DNA of 64,000 bases from Gammaproteobacteria bacterium (lineage in GTDB: Bacteria; Pseudomonadota; Gammaproteobacteria; Legionellales; Legionellaceae), in assembly GCA_030428185.1 (NCBI GenBank), contig JAUICE010000001.1, positions 1 through 64,000 on the forward strand, given 5' to 3'. Under the pieces are notes generated by a model. The model saw only the letters and a program-made list of their open reading frames with translations. It did no database searches and had not been told where the DNA came from. How positions within the stretch are numbered: position 1 is the first letter of the stretch; each line of letters starts with the position of its first letter. Shown here in pieces: positions 1 to 8,707 of this stretch. The position numbers and the translations under genes are program-made.

Positions 1-40
1 GTATCGTGTTTTAACCCTTCAAGGAGGGCAATTATTATGA
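1..40 (+). CDS. ftsE: Cell division ATP-binding protein FtsE, C-terminal end only
   Basis: Frame 2 reads YRVLTLQGGQLL and then a TGA at 38-40 that overlaps the ftsX ATG (37-39) as ATGA. A short tail of this type (R-x-L-T-L) is typical of FtsE, and ftsE-ftsX are normally translationally coupled. Only about 12 codons are in the window, so the call rests on context and this short match. FtsE is the ATPase of the FtsEX complex, which controls septal peptidoglycan hydrolases. Confidence 0.7.
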   Translation, partial: YRVLTLQGGQLL

Positions 41-945
41 TTTCCTCAATAAGATCATATTTAAATTCGCACATGCAAGCACTAGAGCTTGCAATAAAAG
101 ATTTGCTTCATAAGCCATTATCAACCTTAATGACTGTACTGGTTATTGCTTGTGCGTTCTTCTTGCCATTAGTATTAAGTGTTGCCGTCAATAATGCGCA
201 ACACGTTGTTAACAAATGGCAAGAAACCGTACAAGTTTCATTGTTTTTGAAGAAGAGTAGTTCACGAGAGCAACAAAGAGAAACGCTAAGTCGTGTGCGT
301 GGACATCAAAGTGTACTGTATGCAAATCTTATTTCGCCGAAAGCAGGTTTAATTGCGCTCGAAGAGCAAACAGGCATGACTGATGTATCCTCACTGTTGC
401 AGACAAACCCTTTGCCAGCGGTGATAGAGGTTCATCCAAAAGTTCATGACTCAGTTGCTATAAAAAAGTTACTTCAAGATTTTAGAGGACTTCCAAGTGT
501 CGCAGTCTTAAAGTTTGATATGGCATGGCTTGAGCGGCTTATGGCTTTAACTCAATTTGTTTGGAAACTAGAGCGAGCCTTAGGATTGTTTTTTGCGTTT
601 GCTGTTTTTTTTGTTGTTGTAAATACTATACGCTTGATCATTTTTCATAAGCGCTCTGAAATAGAAGTGCTTAGCCTTATTGGAGCAACTTCAAGTTATA
701 TTCGTCGCCCGTTTCTATATAGTGGCGCTCTTTATGGCTTATTGGGTGGACTTCTTTCTCTGCTTTTGATGAGTTTTTTTATGACATGGTTGGGGTTTCA
801 AGCCGAAGAACTTTCTAGTCTTTATCATCAACAAGTCCATCTTGAGCTGTTAAATTTACCTACGATGCTTGGGTTTATGTTCGTCAGTATGTGCTTGGGT
901 ATCTTAGGTGCTAGAGTCTCATTGTATCGCCAATGTCACCTATGA
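37..945 (+). CDS. ftsX: Cell division protein FtsX
   Basis: Inner-membrane subunit of FtsEX, which acts at the division septum to activate peptidoglycan amidases. The 302-aa length is normal for the family. The layout is diagnostic: a short cytoplasmic N-terminus, one membrane segment at about residues 30-52, a periplasmic domain of about 130 residues, then three more membrane segments (about 188-210, 228-250 and 275-298). A strong Shine-Dalgarno (AAGGAGG) lies at about 21-27. The ATG overlaps the preceding ftsE stop, so the two are one operon. rpoH follows in the same direction, the common ftsE-ftsX-rpoH order of gammaproteobacteria, but after about 165 bp with its own promoter-like sequence. 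Confidence 0.95.
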   Translation: MISSIRSYLNSHMQALELAIKDLLHKPLSTLMTVLVIACAFFLPLVLSVAVNNAQHVVNKWQETVQVSLFLKKSSSREQQRETLSRVRGHQSVLYANLISPKAGLIALEEQTGMTDVSSLLQTNPLPAVIEVHPKVHDSVAIKKLLQDFRGLPSVAVLKFDMAWLERLMALTQFVWKLERALGLFFAFAVFFVVVNTIRLIIFHKRSEIEVLSLIGATSSYIRRPFLYSGALYGLLGGLLSLLLMSFFMTWLGFQAEELSSLYHQQVHLELLNLPTMLGFMFVSMCLGILGARVSLYRQCHL

Positions 946-1077
946 TATGGTTTCATTTGTTAAAAATCCTGAGGTGATTTTTGAAGATAATTTATTGAAA
1001 AATAAGTTAACTTTTAAAGTCTTTAAGGTTGATTTTACATCAGGTGACCCCTAGATGTTTTGTATGCACGAATATGC

Positions 1078-1083
1078 TATAAT
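1078..1083 (+). promoter_or_regulatory. Putative extended -10 promoter of rpoH
   Basis: A perfect TATAAT is preceded by TGC, giving the TGnTATAAT extended -10 form. No good -35 box is seen at the usual spacing, which extended -10 promoters can tolerate. The predicted transcript would start near 1090, about 20 nt before the rpoH ATG. Seen in sequence only; not tested. Confidence 0.55.
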
Positions 1084-1112
1084 CTGTGGCAGTAAAAAGA
1101 GGTATTAATGTC

Positions 1113-1973
1113 ATGAATACACAACTAGCAACAATTAGTTTACCTATCGGAAGTTTGGACAGCTATATTGCTAAAGTGAATGAGCTACCGATGTTAAGCG
1201 CCAGTGAAGAGTCAGGGTATGCTAGGCGTTTTCAAAAAGATGGCGATATTGAAGCTGCGAGAGCCCTAGTATTAGCACATCTTCGATATGTAGTCCGCGT
1301 TGCAAAAGGTTACGCAGGCTATGGTCTGCCATTAGCTGATTTAATACAAGAGGGAAACCTCGGTTTGATGAAAGCGGTTAAACGCTTTGATCCAGGTGTT
1401 GGTGTTCGCTTGGTATCATTTGCCGTACACTGGATAAAGGCCGAAATTCATGAGTTTATCTTAAGAAACTGGCGCATTGTTAAAGTGGCGACGACCAAAG
1501 CACAACGCAAATTATTTTTTAACCTACGACAAATGAAAAAACGTCTTGGATGGTTTAGTGAAGATGAAATTCAGGCCGTAGCGACTGATTTGGGTGTGAG
1601 TGAGGTTGAAGTGAGACGCATGGAAGAGCGTTTAAATGCGATGGACGCTCCTTATGACGGTCCTGATTTAGACGATGATATGGCTTTTATGGCACCGAGT
1701 CAGACTTTAGGGGATCAAAATTTAGACCCCGCAATGTTAATCGAGTCACAAAACACAGCGCAAAATAGCCAAGAGAAGTTACTTGAAGCAATGAGGACAC
1801 TTGATGCGCGTAGTCAGGAAATCTTGCAGAGTCGCTGGCTTAGTGATAAAAAATCGACCTTACATGAATTGGCTGAGCGATATCAGGTTTCTGCTGAGCG
1901 TATTCGTCAACTAGAGGCAAATGCGATGAAAAAGTTGAAAGCCTATATTCAAGATTTTGAGAGTGTAGTTTAA
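1113..1973 (+). CDS. rpoH: RNA polymerase heat-shock sigma factor RpoH (sigma-32)
   Basis: Directs RNA polymerase to heat-shock promoters. The 286-aa product has sigma region 2 ([19 protein letters not shown], about residues 76-94), the RpoH-specific box QRKLFFNLR (about residues 131-139) that separates sigma-32 from other sigma-70 proteins, and a C-terminal region 4 helix-turn-helix ([16 protein letters not shown]). I chose the ATG at 1113 because it has GAGG about 10 nt upstream and the product then begins like E. coli RpoH. An in-frame GTG at 1086 would add nine residues but overlaps the predicted promoter. A rho-independent terminator follows at 1992-2013. Confidence 0.96.
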   Translation: MNTQLATISLPIGSLDSYIAKVNELPMLSASEESGYARRFQKDGDIEAARALVLAHLRYVVRVAKGYAGYGLPLADLIQEGNLGLMKAVKRFDPGVGVRLVSFAVHWIKAEIHEFILRNWRIVKVATTKAQRKLFFNLRQMKKRLGWFSEDEIQAVATDLGVSEVEVRRMEERLNAMDAPYDGPDLDDDMAFMAPSQTLGDQNLDPAMLIESQNTAQNSQEKLLEAMRTLDARSQEILQSRWLSDKKSTLHELAERYQVSAERIRQLEANAMKKLKAYIQDFESVV

Positions 1974-1991
1974 GAAATCTGTCGTATCTTA

Positions 1992-2013
1992 AGCCCGCCT
2001 TTTATGGCGGGCT
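1992..2013. terminator. Bidirectional hairpin terminator between rpoH and add
   Basis: AGCCCGCC, a six-base T/A-rich loop, then GGCGGGCT form a perfect 8-bp GC-rich stem between two convergent genes. T-rich sequence lies near both ends, so it could serve both directions. Confidence 0.75.
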
Positions 2014-2025
2014 GATTGATTACTC

Positions 2026-3009
2026 TTAATGTTGTTCTAATTGTTCTTTTAAACGTAACTTTGTTTCTAAGTCGGCAAATGAAGACTCAATAGCCATCAT
2101 GCTCACCTTCAGAAGATCAGTATCGCTTAATCCAAAGGATTCTTTGGCGAGCACGTACTCACCGCCCGCTGTACACTTAAAAAACGGTGGATCATCTGAG
2201 TTTAAACTTAAATTGACGCCTAAATCGAAGTAGCGTTTAAATGGATGCTCACTTAATGATGGATAAACACCAAGAGCAATATTACTGGAAGGACAAAGTT
2301 CTAAGTGAATTTTTTCCTCAAGCAATCGTTTGACTAGATCATCACTTTCGATAGAGCGAACACCGTGTCCTAGTCGGGTAATTTGCAAATTATCTAATGC
2401 TTCAATGATGCCTTCAGGTCCAGACCACTCACCAGCATGTGCAGTAAGTCCAAGTCCAGCATCTTTAGCAATTTCATAGGTTTTTTTAAATTGAGCGGGC
2501 GGGAAACCTAGCTCATCACCTCCTAAACCAAAGCCAACCGTATATTTTGAAGGCTCTGTGTGAGCACGTTTGGCGACTGCCTCACAGGCTTCAACTCCGT
2601 AGTGGCGGACAGCCGTTGTAATAATACGTCCGGTAATCTCATATTTGTCGTATGCATCATCAATGGCTTGCTCAATAGCAGTAACATGCTCTTTTGAGGG
2701 TATATTACTGGCGCGCTCAGCATGCTCTGGGGAATACATCATTTCTACATAAATAAGATTGTCTTTGGCACACTGCTCGAGATAGTCAAATGTAATTGCA
2801 TAATAGTCACAGGGTTCTTTTATCACCTTTGAGGCATCTTCGTATGCGTTAAGAAAGCTTAGAAAGTCACTCCAATGATAGTGCTCTCCATTGTCACTAA
2901 TTAAATTTTCTTTAAGTGCTAAACCATTTTTTTTAGCGAGCTTTAGAGTTAAATCTGGCCTTATAGTTCCTTCTAAGTGAGTGTGTAGTTCAATGCGTTT
3001 AACAGTCAT
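2026..3009 (-). CDS. add: Adenosine deaminase
   Basis: Zinc enzyme of purine salvage that converts adenosine to inosine. The 327-aa product has the complete metal and catalytic set in order: HTHLEG (H9, H11), HAGE (H191, E194), GHGVRS (H215) and the SLNSDDPPFF signature (D272, D273). Length and motif spacing fit the prokaryotic adenosine/adenine deaminase family. The related adenine deaminase cannot be fully excluded by eye. It stands alone on the minus strand, convergent with rpoH and sharing its terminator. Confidence 0.9.
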   Translation of the reverse strand: MTVKRIELHTHLEGTIRPDLTLKLAKKNGLALKENLISDNGEHYHWSDFLSFLNAYEDASKVIKEPCDYYAITFDYLEQCAKDNLIYVEMMYSPEHAERASNIPSKEHVTAIEQAIDDAYDKYEITGRIITTAVRHYGVEACEAVAKRAHTEPSKYTVGFGLGGDELGFPPAQFKKTYEIAKDAGLGLTAHAGEWSGPEGIIEALDNLQITRLGHGVRSIESDDLVKRLLEEKIHLELCPSSNIALGVYPSLSEHPFKRYFDLGVNLSLNSDDPPFFKCTAGGEYVLAKESFGLSDTDLLKVSMMAIESSFADLETKLRLKEQLEQH

Positions 3010-3202
3010 ATATACCTTCTCTATCCTTTTAAATCAGAAGATTCTACACGATAAAACGGCTAAAAACATTAGAAGCTTTTTAACAGCAATGCGCTTCTAG
3101 TTTCATACGCTATTATGAAAAATGGAAAGAGACATGCCAAGATAACCCATAATAAATGGATTTTTTGAAATCAAACATGAGCAAAAAAGCGCTTGATGGT
3201 CC

Positions 3203-3516
3203 TATACTCCTATCCTTTCATAATGCAGGTTTTTAGGCTTCAATATTTACCTGTGGTCTAAAAAGATTAAATTATCGTAATAGACTTTGGTTATTACTCA
3301 AATTTAATCTCTCTATCCACAGATAAATCTTTTTGTCTAACGGTATAAAAAGTCTAAATAAAACCATTCATTATCTTTAGCGTTGAGCACAGTCAAATGA
3401 ACAAAGTTTGGATTTTTCGATTGAGTAATGGCCACTCCATTCCGATTGAGAAAAATACCAAAGATTGGTGATTTGACAAAGCTCAAAAACATGCATTATG
3501 AAAGGATAGGGGTATA
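3203..3516 (+). repeat. Full-length structured repeat, copy 1 (314 bp, MITE-like)
   Basis: Begins TATACTCCTATCCTTTCATA and ends with the near-exact inverse (ATGAAAGGATAGGGGTATA), giving terminal inverted repeats of about 32 bp. Two imperfect hairpins fill the interior: one starting at CTGTGG around an AT-rich core, and one bounded by TTGAGC and GCTCAA. It has no coding capacity. Full copies recur at 7957-8268 (inverted) and 52361-52674. Ends of TA...TA would fit a TA target-site duplication as for IS630/Tc1-type MITEs (inference). It fills most of the 583-bp gap upstream of lemA. Confidence 0.88.
3473..3502 (+). promoter_or_regulatory. Possible outward promoter inside the repeat, facing lemA
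   Basis: A consensus -35 box TTGACA (3473-3478) is followed after 18 bp by TATGAA (3497-3502, four of six -10 bases). It points out of the repeat toward lemA at 3593. The TTGACA is also present in the other full copies. Function is inferred only. Confidence 0.35.
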
Positions 3517-3592
3517 TCATAGCAAGGAGTCCTTGAAACTTAGGGTAAGCTCCATTACAGTTTAAACTTATCCATTTAAAAGGTAAAAAGCG

Positions 3593-4171
3593 ATGAGTGG
3601 TTTTATTCTGTTTTTAGTAGTGCTAGGTGGCTTGTTTTTTTGGATGATTTCTATTTATAACAAGCTAATTGCTATGATAGAGGCAGTAGAAAACAATCAT
3701 AAGCAAATAGATATTCAATTAGATAGACGCTTTAAAGTATTTCAGTCTTTAATAGAGACCGTCAATAAATATATGGATCATGAAAAGACAACTTTAAAAG
3801 ATGTGGTTGCACTAAGAAATCAAGCTCAAGAGGCTAAGTCACGGGGAGATGAGAAAGCGCGTATTGACGCTGAAAATGGGATTTCAAAAATTGCATCGGG
3901 TATTAATGTGATGTTTGAGCAATATCCAGATTTGAAAGCCAGTCAAAATGCGATGCAACTTCAAGAGGAAGTCGTTAATACTGAAAATAAACTCTCTTAT
4001 GCAAAGCAAGCGTTTAATGACAGTATTGAGCGGTATAATGCGACAAAAAAATCGTTTTTTGAATCAATGATAGTGTCAATTTTTTCAAGTAAGTTAAACA
4101 AAGTATATGAGTATTGGCAATTATCAGCAGACGATGTAAAAGCTAAAGAAGATTATACCGTTAAATTTTGA
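3593..4171 (+). CDS. lemA: LemA family protein
   Basis: Membrane-anchored protein of the LemA family; its biochemical role is not settled. The 192-aa product has one N-terminal membrane segment (about residues 2-22) with almost nothing before it, then a long helical domain with the family hallmark of L-D-R-R-F near the start (residues about 43-47) and helical bundles. A weak AGGT Shine-Dalgarno precedes the ATG. An M48 metalloprotease follows after 13 bp, and LemA plus M48 protease is a recurrent bacterial gene pair, so they probably act together at the membrane. Confidence 0.88.
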   Translation: MSGFILFLVVLGGLFFWMISIYNKLIAMIEAVENNHKQIDIQLDRRFKVFQSLIETVNKYMDHEKTTLKDVVALRNQAQEAKSRGDEKARIDAENGISKIASGINVMFEQYPDLKASQNAMQLQEEVVNTENKLSYAKQAFNDSIERYNATKKSFFESMIVSIFSSKLNKVYEYWQLSADDVKAKEDYTVKF

Positions 4172-4184
4172 TTAAACTTTATTT

Positions 4185-5228
4185 ATGACAAAGTTAAGTG
4201 ATTACGAGCAGGGAACCACCAACTGGCGACAGAATTTAAAAGATAATGAGCGTAAAACACGCTATGTGATTTTTACTTTCTTCGCCATATATATATTGGT
4301 TGGTTTGTTAGTCGATGTATTTATTGGTTTACACCTCTATGGCAATGTGGATGCCTACCAAATATTTGAGGCTTTGATTACCCTACAAATAACGCCCTTT
4401 GCAACACTTATCATGTTAGCGCTTGCAGCTTTTTCTTTATTTTTAACCTATGCTCTTTATGATAAAATAATGCTTCTAGGAACAAATGCCTTTGAGGTTA
4501 CGCACAAAAGTGCACGTTCTATTGAAGAGCAGCAACTTTATCATGTAGTAGAGGAAATGAAAGTTGCAGCTGGTCTTCGTTTCATGCCAAAAGTATTTAT
4601 TATTGAAGCTGATTATATGAATGCGTTTGCCAGCGGATATAGCGAGCGCTCGGCCATCGTTGCCATCACTAGAGGTTTATTACAAAAGTTAAACCGCTCA
4701 GAGTTGCAAGCGGTCATGGCCCACGAACTAAGTCATATTCGTCACCATGATATTAAATTGAATTTAACGGTAGCTGTGTTGAGTAATATTATGCTCTTAG
4801 TGATTGATATGCTGTTTTATAACCTGCTATTTAGTTCTAATAGACGAGATGATAATGGGCGTAATGGTAATCAAGCGCTATTTCTTGCCGTTATCATTTT
4901 GCGCTACGTACTACCCATTATTACATTATTGCTGACCTTGTTTTTAAGCCGAACTCGTGAACTTATGGCAGATAGTGGTTGTGTTGAGCTAATGCGCGAT
5001 AATGGGCCGTTAGCCAGCGCATTGATAAAAATTACCTATGATCATAGAGAAAATGCTGCACACTATGCAAGTGAGTACGGTAATACGTCGCATGAGCAAA
5101 TAAGACAAGCTTCTTATATTTATGATCCCAGAAAGATTGATCCTGTTAAGTCTCTGACTTCAGCTTTTTCTACCCATCCCTCACTTGAAGCAAGACTTAA
5201 GGCCATAGGTTATCGCAAGAAAGTTTAG
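4185..5228 (+). CDS. M48 family membrane zinc metalloprotease, HtpX-like
   Basis: Probable integral membrane protease for quality control of membrane proteins. The 347-aa product has two N-terminal membrane segments (about 28-50 and 70-92), the zinc site HELSH (H180, E181, H184), two more hydrophobic segments (about 195-218 and 232-254), and a downstream glutamate in SRTRELMADSG (E259) that would be the third zinc ligand. It forms a two-gene unit with lemA. HtpX itself is usually nearer 290 aa and has a different N-terminus, so I call it HtpX-like rather than htpX. Confidence 0.88.
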   Translation: MTKLSDYEQGTTNWRQNLKDNERKTRYVIFTFFAIYILVGLLVDVFIGLHLYGNVDAYQIFEALITLQITPFATLIMLALAAFSLFLTYALYDKIMLLGTNAFEVTHKSARSIEEQQLYHVVEEMKVAAGLRFMPKVFIIEADYMNAFASGYSERSAIVAITRGLLQKLNRSELQAVMAHELSHIRHHDIKLNLTVAVLSNIMLLVIDMLFYNLLFSSNRRDDNGRNGNQALFLAVIILRYVLPIITLLLTLFLSRTRELMADSGCVELMRDNGPLASALIKITYDHRENAAHYASEYGNTSHEQIRQASYIYDPRKIDPVKSLTSAFSTHPSLEARLKAIGYRKKV

Positions 5229-5329
5229 ACCCAAAGGTACATCTAATAATCTGTGGAACCGTGCATTTAATGTCCACCTGGGTTAAAATATATCCCATTA
5301 CTATTTGATGCTAATTGTAACTGAAACTT

Positions 5330-7954
5330 ATGCCGTCAAACACACCAGTTCTAGAAGACTCAAAGGTGAACTTTTCAAGTGATAACAAAGCGTTAGATTC
5401 AGTACGACGTGGAGTTGTTAGTGATGGAAGCCAGGCGAATATTCCCTGTGGCTCTATTGTTTTTTGCAAGGAACTACCTCAAAAGCAAGCTGAAGAAGAG
5501 GTGTGTTTTTCCTTGCTGTCTAGACTCGATATGGGGGAGCATGCAGCAAAAAATGTTTTATACCGTAAGGAGCTAGAGGATATTTCCGGCGTTGCATCAA
5601 TTGGACTGTTAAAGTTTGTTGAATACCGTGAGTTATTTTTAGCAAAAAATACTCTCCTAAAAACCCAAATTTTTGATTTAGATGATAAGGGCAGGCCGCA
5701 AGGCTTTAAAGTTGTGAAAGGTCTTGCTTCGGTTTTGATGAATGCCTGGGTATATGGTGATGATGATTTACACCGCAGAAACTTCGGTATTTTTAAAGAT
5801 AGTCAAGGAGTGTTAAGTTGGGGGCGTATCGATTTTGGGCGATCTTTGACTTACATCACCGATCATAGTCGGCCACTTAGGGCGTCTAGCGATAAAGATA
5901 CAGAGATATCGTTAGCGCGTTTAAAAGCGTTTCCAGTACTTTCACCACATGCACCTTTTTATTGGCCTACAAGCATTACTTTAGATAACCATGGGATAAA
6001 TCTTATGGGTCAACATAAAGGTAATGCTTACAGTGAGTCAGACAGGCAGTTATTTTTAAGTTTGCAAAGTAATGATACGCGGAATGAAGAGCTAACAAGA
6101 ATTCAGCGTATTTTTCTAAAAGAGCGTAATGAATATTTATTTAGGCTATTTCTTATTCCAAATAGTCTGAGGCGTAATCTTATTGTGAATATGATTAGCA
6201 ATAAAAATTATGCTGAGCGATTATCATTTAATGTGCTCTGTAGAATTTCTAAATTACGCTGGACGGCTTTGTGTGATGAGTCGTTTAGACAATATGTTAC
6301 AAGGCTCTCCATTGAAAGCAAAAATGTTTCTGTTGAGAGCTCTGAGTTATTTCAAATTTTAACTTCAGTTGCTCTTGAGGTTGGCGACATAAAAAATATA
6401 TCTATAACTCAAGATATGCTTTTAAAACGTGCGCAACGCTTTTATAGTCAGATTGAGTTGATGCAAGCAGAAGAAGAGAGTGCTAGTTGTCTTGAGCTCA
6501 ATCAAGAAATTGAGGCGATTATGCAATCAGAGATATCACTTGCTAGAGGTGGTGATGCCAAACCCAATGAGCAAGCGACTGAGTTAAGACTTTCAGAATT
6601 GTTATTGAAGTATTTTAAGCGAGACTCCTATCAAGAAGGAGCAAGTAAGTTAGAACTGATACAATCATTTAGGGCATCGTTAATGCCTTTAATTAACCTT
6701 TCTCGATCTTTTTGTCGTGATGAACTTAGAGTCTTTTTTACACGTCTTATTGATGAAGGAGTATATTCTTACTTCAAAGAGAAGTTAAAAGATACGACAG
6801 CCGAGACAATTTATTTTGACCATATCAGTGTTCGCTTAAGAAATATTGAGCTGGTAGTGTCTTGGTTGAAAAAACATAAGATATCTGAGGCTCAGATAAA
6901 AGATGCGCTGAATATCGAGAGCTTTACAGCACTCCAGAAAATAGATAAAAAGTTAGCAGTGATTGAGAAGGTGCTACTTGAAATATATTGTGAGCAACTG
7001 ATTAAGCCTCTCAAAGTACAGATAGAACGTCAGTCAGTTCAATCATCTGATATTTTGAGTATACTTGGCCAATTTCAAAATATTTATTTGACAATCACCA
7101 TGCAAGTGAAGCAATCGTTGTGTGAAGGTCAAACACAGCGGGCTAGGCATTTGCAGTACCTGTATTATTCAGATGCTTTTAATGCTCTAAAATTAATGAA
7201 CATGGTGTTAACTGAGTTCGTACCAAAACTTCCTCATTGCCATGATGGATCTTTAACCCACATTATCAATAAAACTCATTTACGTTTAGAAAAAATCAGC
7301 CAAAAATTACTTTATGAGCAAAGCGCTTTAAAACAACAACAAGCACTACAGGAAATAAATTTATTACTAGTAAGATATTGTTTAGAAGCTTTAATGATAA
7401 AAAGAGAGCAAGAGCTAGAAAGTGCATGCTTGAAATATAATCAAGATGGTACTGATATTCTTCCAAGTCATATTCCAGGAAGAGGTTTTAATGAGAAAAA
7501 AGAGCAAATAGAGTTGCTTATTAATGCAGCACATGGATTGAGTCTAGCGCTCGCACGCCCCGAGTATCATGATACGTTATCGTTATACGATGTTTCAGTT
7601 GCAGGTTGTTATGGTATTAAATTGTTAATAAAACCAAACCTTGATGATGCCAAAAGGGCTTTAAAGTTTTCACACTACTTAACTAAGTCTCATCAAATTA
7701 GAGCTAAAACAAAAGTGGCTGTAGGACTTAGTGTTATGGGTGCCGTCGTTCTTTTTTTGGGTATTTCATTTCTATGTCCACCACTTGCCTTTACACTGGC
7801 TTCAGTTGTTATTGGTAGCACGTTAGCAAGCTGTGGCGCCGTAACTGCCGTATCTGGCGCTGGTTTTGCGCTATATCGATTTTTTAGAGATAAAGATAAG
7901 GTGAAGAGAAAGCTAGATGGGGTTGCTAATCAAGCGCTACTGGGTATATCCTGA
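5330..7954 (+). CDS. Large unknown protein with PI-kinase-like catalytic motifs and C-terminal membrane hairpin; candidate effector
   Basis: No family recognised over the full 874 aa. The N-terminal ~200 residues look like an atypical kinase fold: VFCKEL (possible ATP-binding Lys47) followed by a glutamate-rich helix (E55-E57), GDDDLHRRNFGI (residues 143-154) and RIDFG (166-170). The D-x-H-x-x-N plus DFG spacing resembles phosphoinositide kinases and HipA-like kinases more than Ser/Thr kinases. The middle is helical with no motif I know. Residues about 795-855 form two hydrophobic segments suited to membrane insertion, followed by a basic tail. Known Legionella effectors such as MavQ and LegA5 are atypical PI kinases, so a host-lipid role is plausible but inferred. 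A full repeat begins two bases after the stop. Confidence 0.72.
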   Translation: MPSNTPVLEDSKVNFSSDNKALDSVRRGVVSDGSQANIPCGSIVFCKELPQKQAEEEVCFSLLSRLDMGEHAAKNVLYRKELEDISGVASIGLLKFVEYRELFLAKNTLLKTQIFDLDDKGRPQGFKVVKGLASVLMNAWVYGDDDLHRRNFGIFKDSQGVLSWGRIDFGRSLTYITDHSRPLRASSDKDTEISLARLKAFPVLSPHAPFYWPTSITLDNHGINLMGQHKGNAYSESDRQLFLSLQSNDTRNEELTRIQRIFLKERNEYLFRLFLIPNSLRRNLIVNMISNKNYAERLSFNVLCRISKLRWTALCDESFRQYVTRLSIESKNVSVESSELFQILTSVALEVGDIKNISITQDMLLKRAQRFYSQIELMQAEEESASCLELNQEIEAIMQSEISLARGGDAKPNEQATELRLSELLLKYFKRDSYQEGASKLELIQSFRASLMPLINLSRSFCRDELRVFFTRLIDEGVYSYFKEKLKDTTAETIYFDHISVRLRNIELVVSWLKKHKISEAQIKDALNIESFTALQKIDKKLAVIEKVLLEIYCEQLIKPLKVQIERQSVQSSDILSILGQFQNIYLTITMQVKQSLCEGQTQRARHLQYLYYSDAFNALKLMNMVLTEFVPKLPHCHDGSLTHIINKTHLRLEKISQKLLYEQSALKQQQALQEINLLLVRYCLEALMIKREQELESACLKYNQDGTDILPSHIPGRGFNEKKEQIELLINAAHGLSLALARPEYHDTLSLYDVSVAGCYGIKLLIKPNLDDAKRALKFSHYLTKSHQIRAKTKVAVGLSVMGAVVLFLGISFLCPPLAFTLASVVIGSTLASCGAVTAVSGAGFALYRFFRDKDKVKRKLDGVANQALLGIS

Positions 7955-7956
7955 GA

Positions 7957-8268
7957 TATACCCCTATCCTCTCACAATGCGTGTTTTTGAGCTTTGTCAA
8001 ATGTTCAATCTTTGGTATTTTTCTCAATCGGAATGGAATAGCCATTCCTCAATCGAAATATCCAAACATTGAATATTTGACTGTGCTCAACCTAATAGGT
8101 AACTATAAGTTTTATGTGGATTTTTCATAACGTTAGACAAAAAGATTTATCTGTGGATAGAGAGATTAAATTTGAGTAATAACAAAGTCTATTACGATAA
8201 TTTAATCTCTTTAGGCCACAGTAAATATTGAAGTCTAAAAACGCGCATTATGAAAGGATAGGGGTATA
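7957..8268 (-). repeat. Full-length structured repeat, copy 2, inverted (312 bp)
   Basis: Same element as at 3203-3516 in opposite orientation, starting two bases after the stop of the 874-aa gene and ending GGGGTATA. It accounts for nearly all of the 370-bp gap. The T-rich TIR, the GGAATGG/CCATTCC hairpin and the AGATTAAATT hairpin are all recognisable. The left TIR is slightly diverged (CTCTCACAATGCG). Confidence 0.87.
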
Positions 8269-8324
8269 GTTATATCCAATCTATCTGGAAGTGCTTCTGC
8301 ACAAAACTTACTTAAGGAGGATCT

Positions 8325-8654
8325 ATGCTTATTGATGTTCGCTGGAGTGTGGCATTCGTACTAGGCGCACTTTTTTCTTTTAGTACGGCGAGAGCAGATG
8401 ATATACAAACTCAGTTATTCAACATGCAAAATCAACTCAACGGTTTGAGTACTCAAGTGACAAACACTTATAAGCAATTAAACAAACTGTCTAATGATAT
8501 GACGAAATTAAACAGTCAAATTCAAGCGCAAATGACTCAGTCAAAGTCAATGACAAATCATTCAATGACGCAGTTAAAAGCTTCACTAGAGAAGCAAATT
8601 TCGGAAGTCAACAGCAGCCTGAATACACTTAAGAAAAGATTGGACAGCAAATAG
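8325..8654 (+). CDS. Small secreted coiled-coil protein, unknown function
   Basis: The 109-aa product has a signal peptide (hydrophobic core about residues 8-20, ending near TARA-DD) and no cysteine at the cleavage site, so it is probably a soluble periplasmic or exported protein rather than a lipoprotein. The mature part is a continuous heptad-like coiled coil rich in Gln, Asn, Ser and Leu with very few aromatics. A strong AAGGAGG lies just before the ATG. The pattern recalls small envelope coiled-coil proteins (YbgF N-terminal or Lpp-like), but no specific family is assigned. It is a single gene isolated between a repeat and hslO. Confidence 0.75.
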   Translation: MLIDVRWSVAFVLGALFSFSTARADDIQTQLFNMQNQLNGLSTQVTNTYKQLNKLSNDMTKLNSQIQAQMTQSKSMTNHSMTQLKASLEKQISEVNSSLNTLKKRLDSK

Positions 8655-8707
8655 TAGCACAGGCAAGAAGCAAGTGTTTTTACTGGCAAGTACATTGAAA
8701 AAAGACG

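Noticed and set aside
3203-3516. Repeat array as a CRISPR or phage attachment site
   Set aside because: Copies are dispersed, not tandem with spacers, and no cas, integrase or tRNA gene is near.
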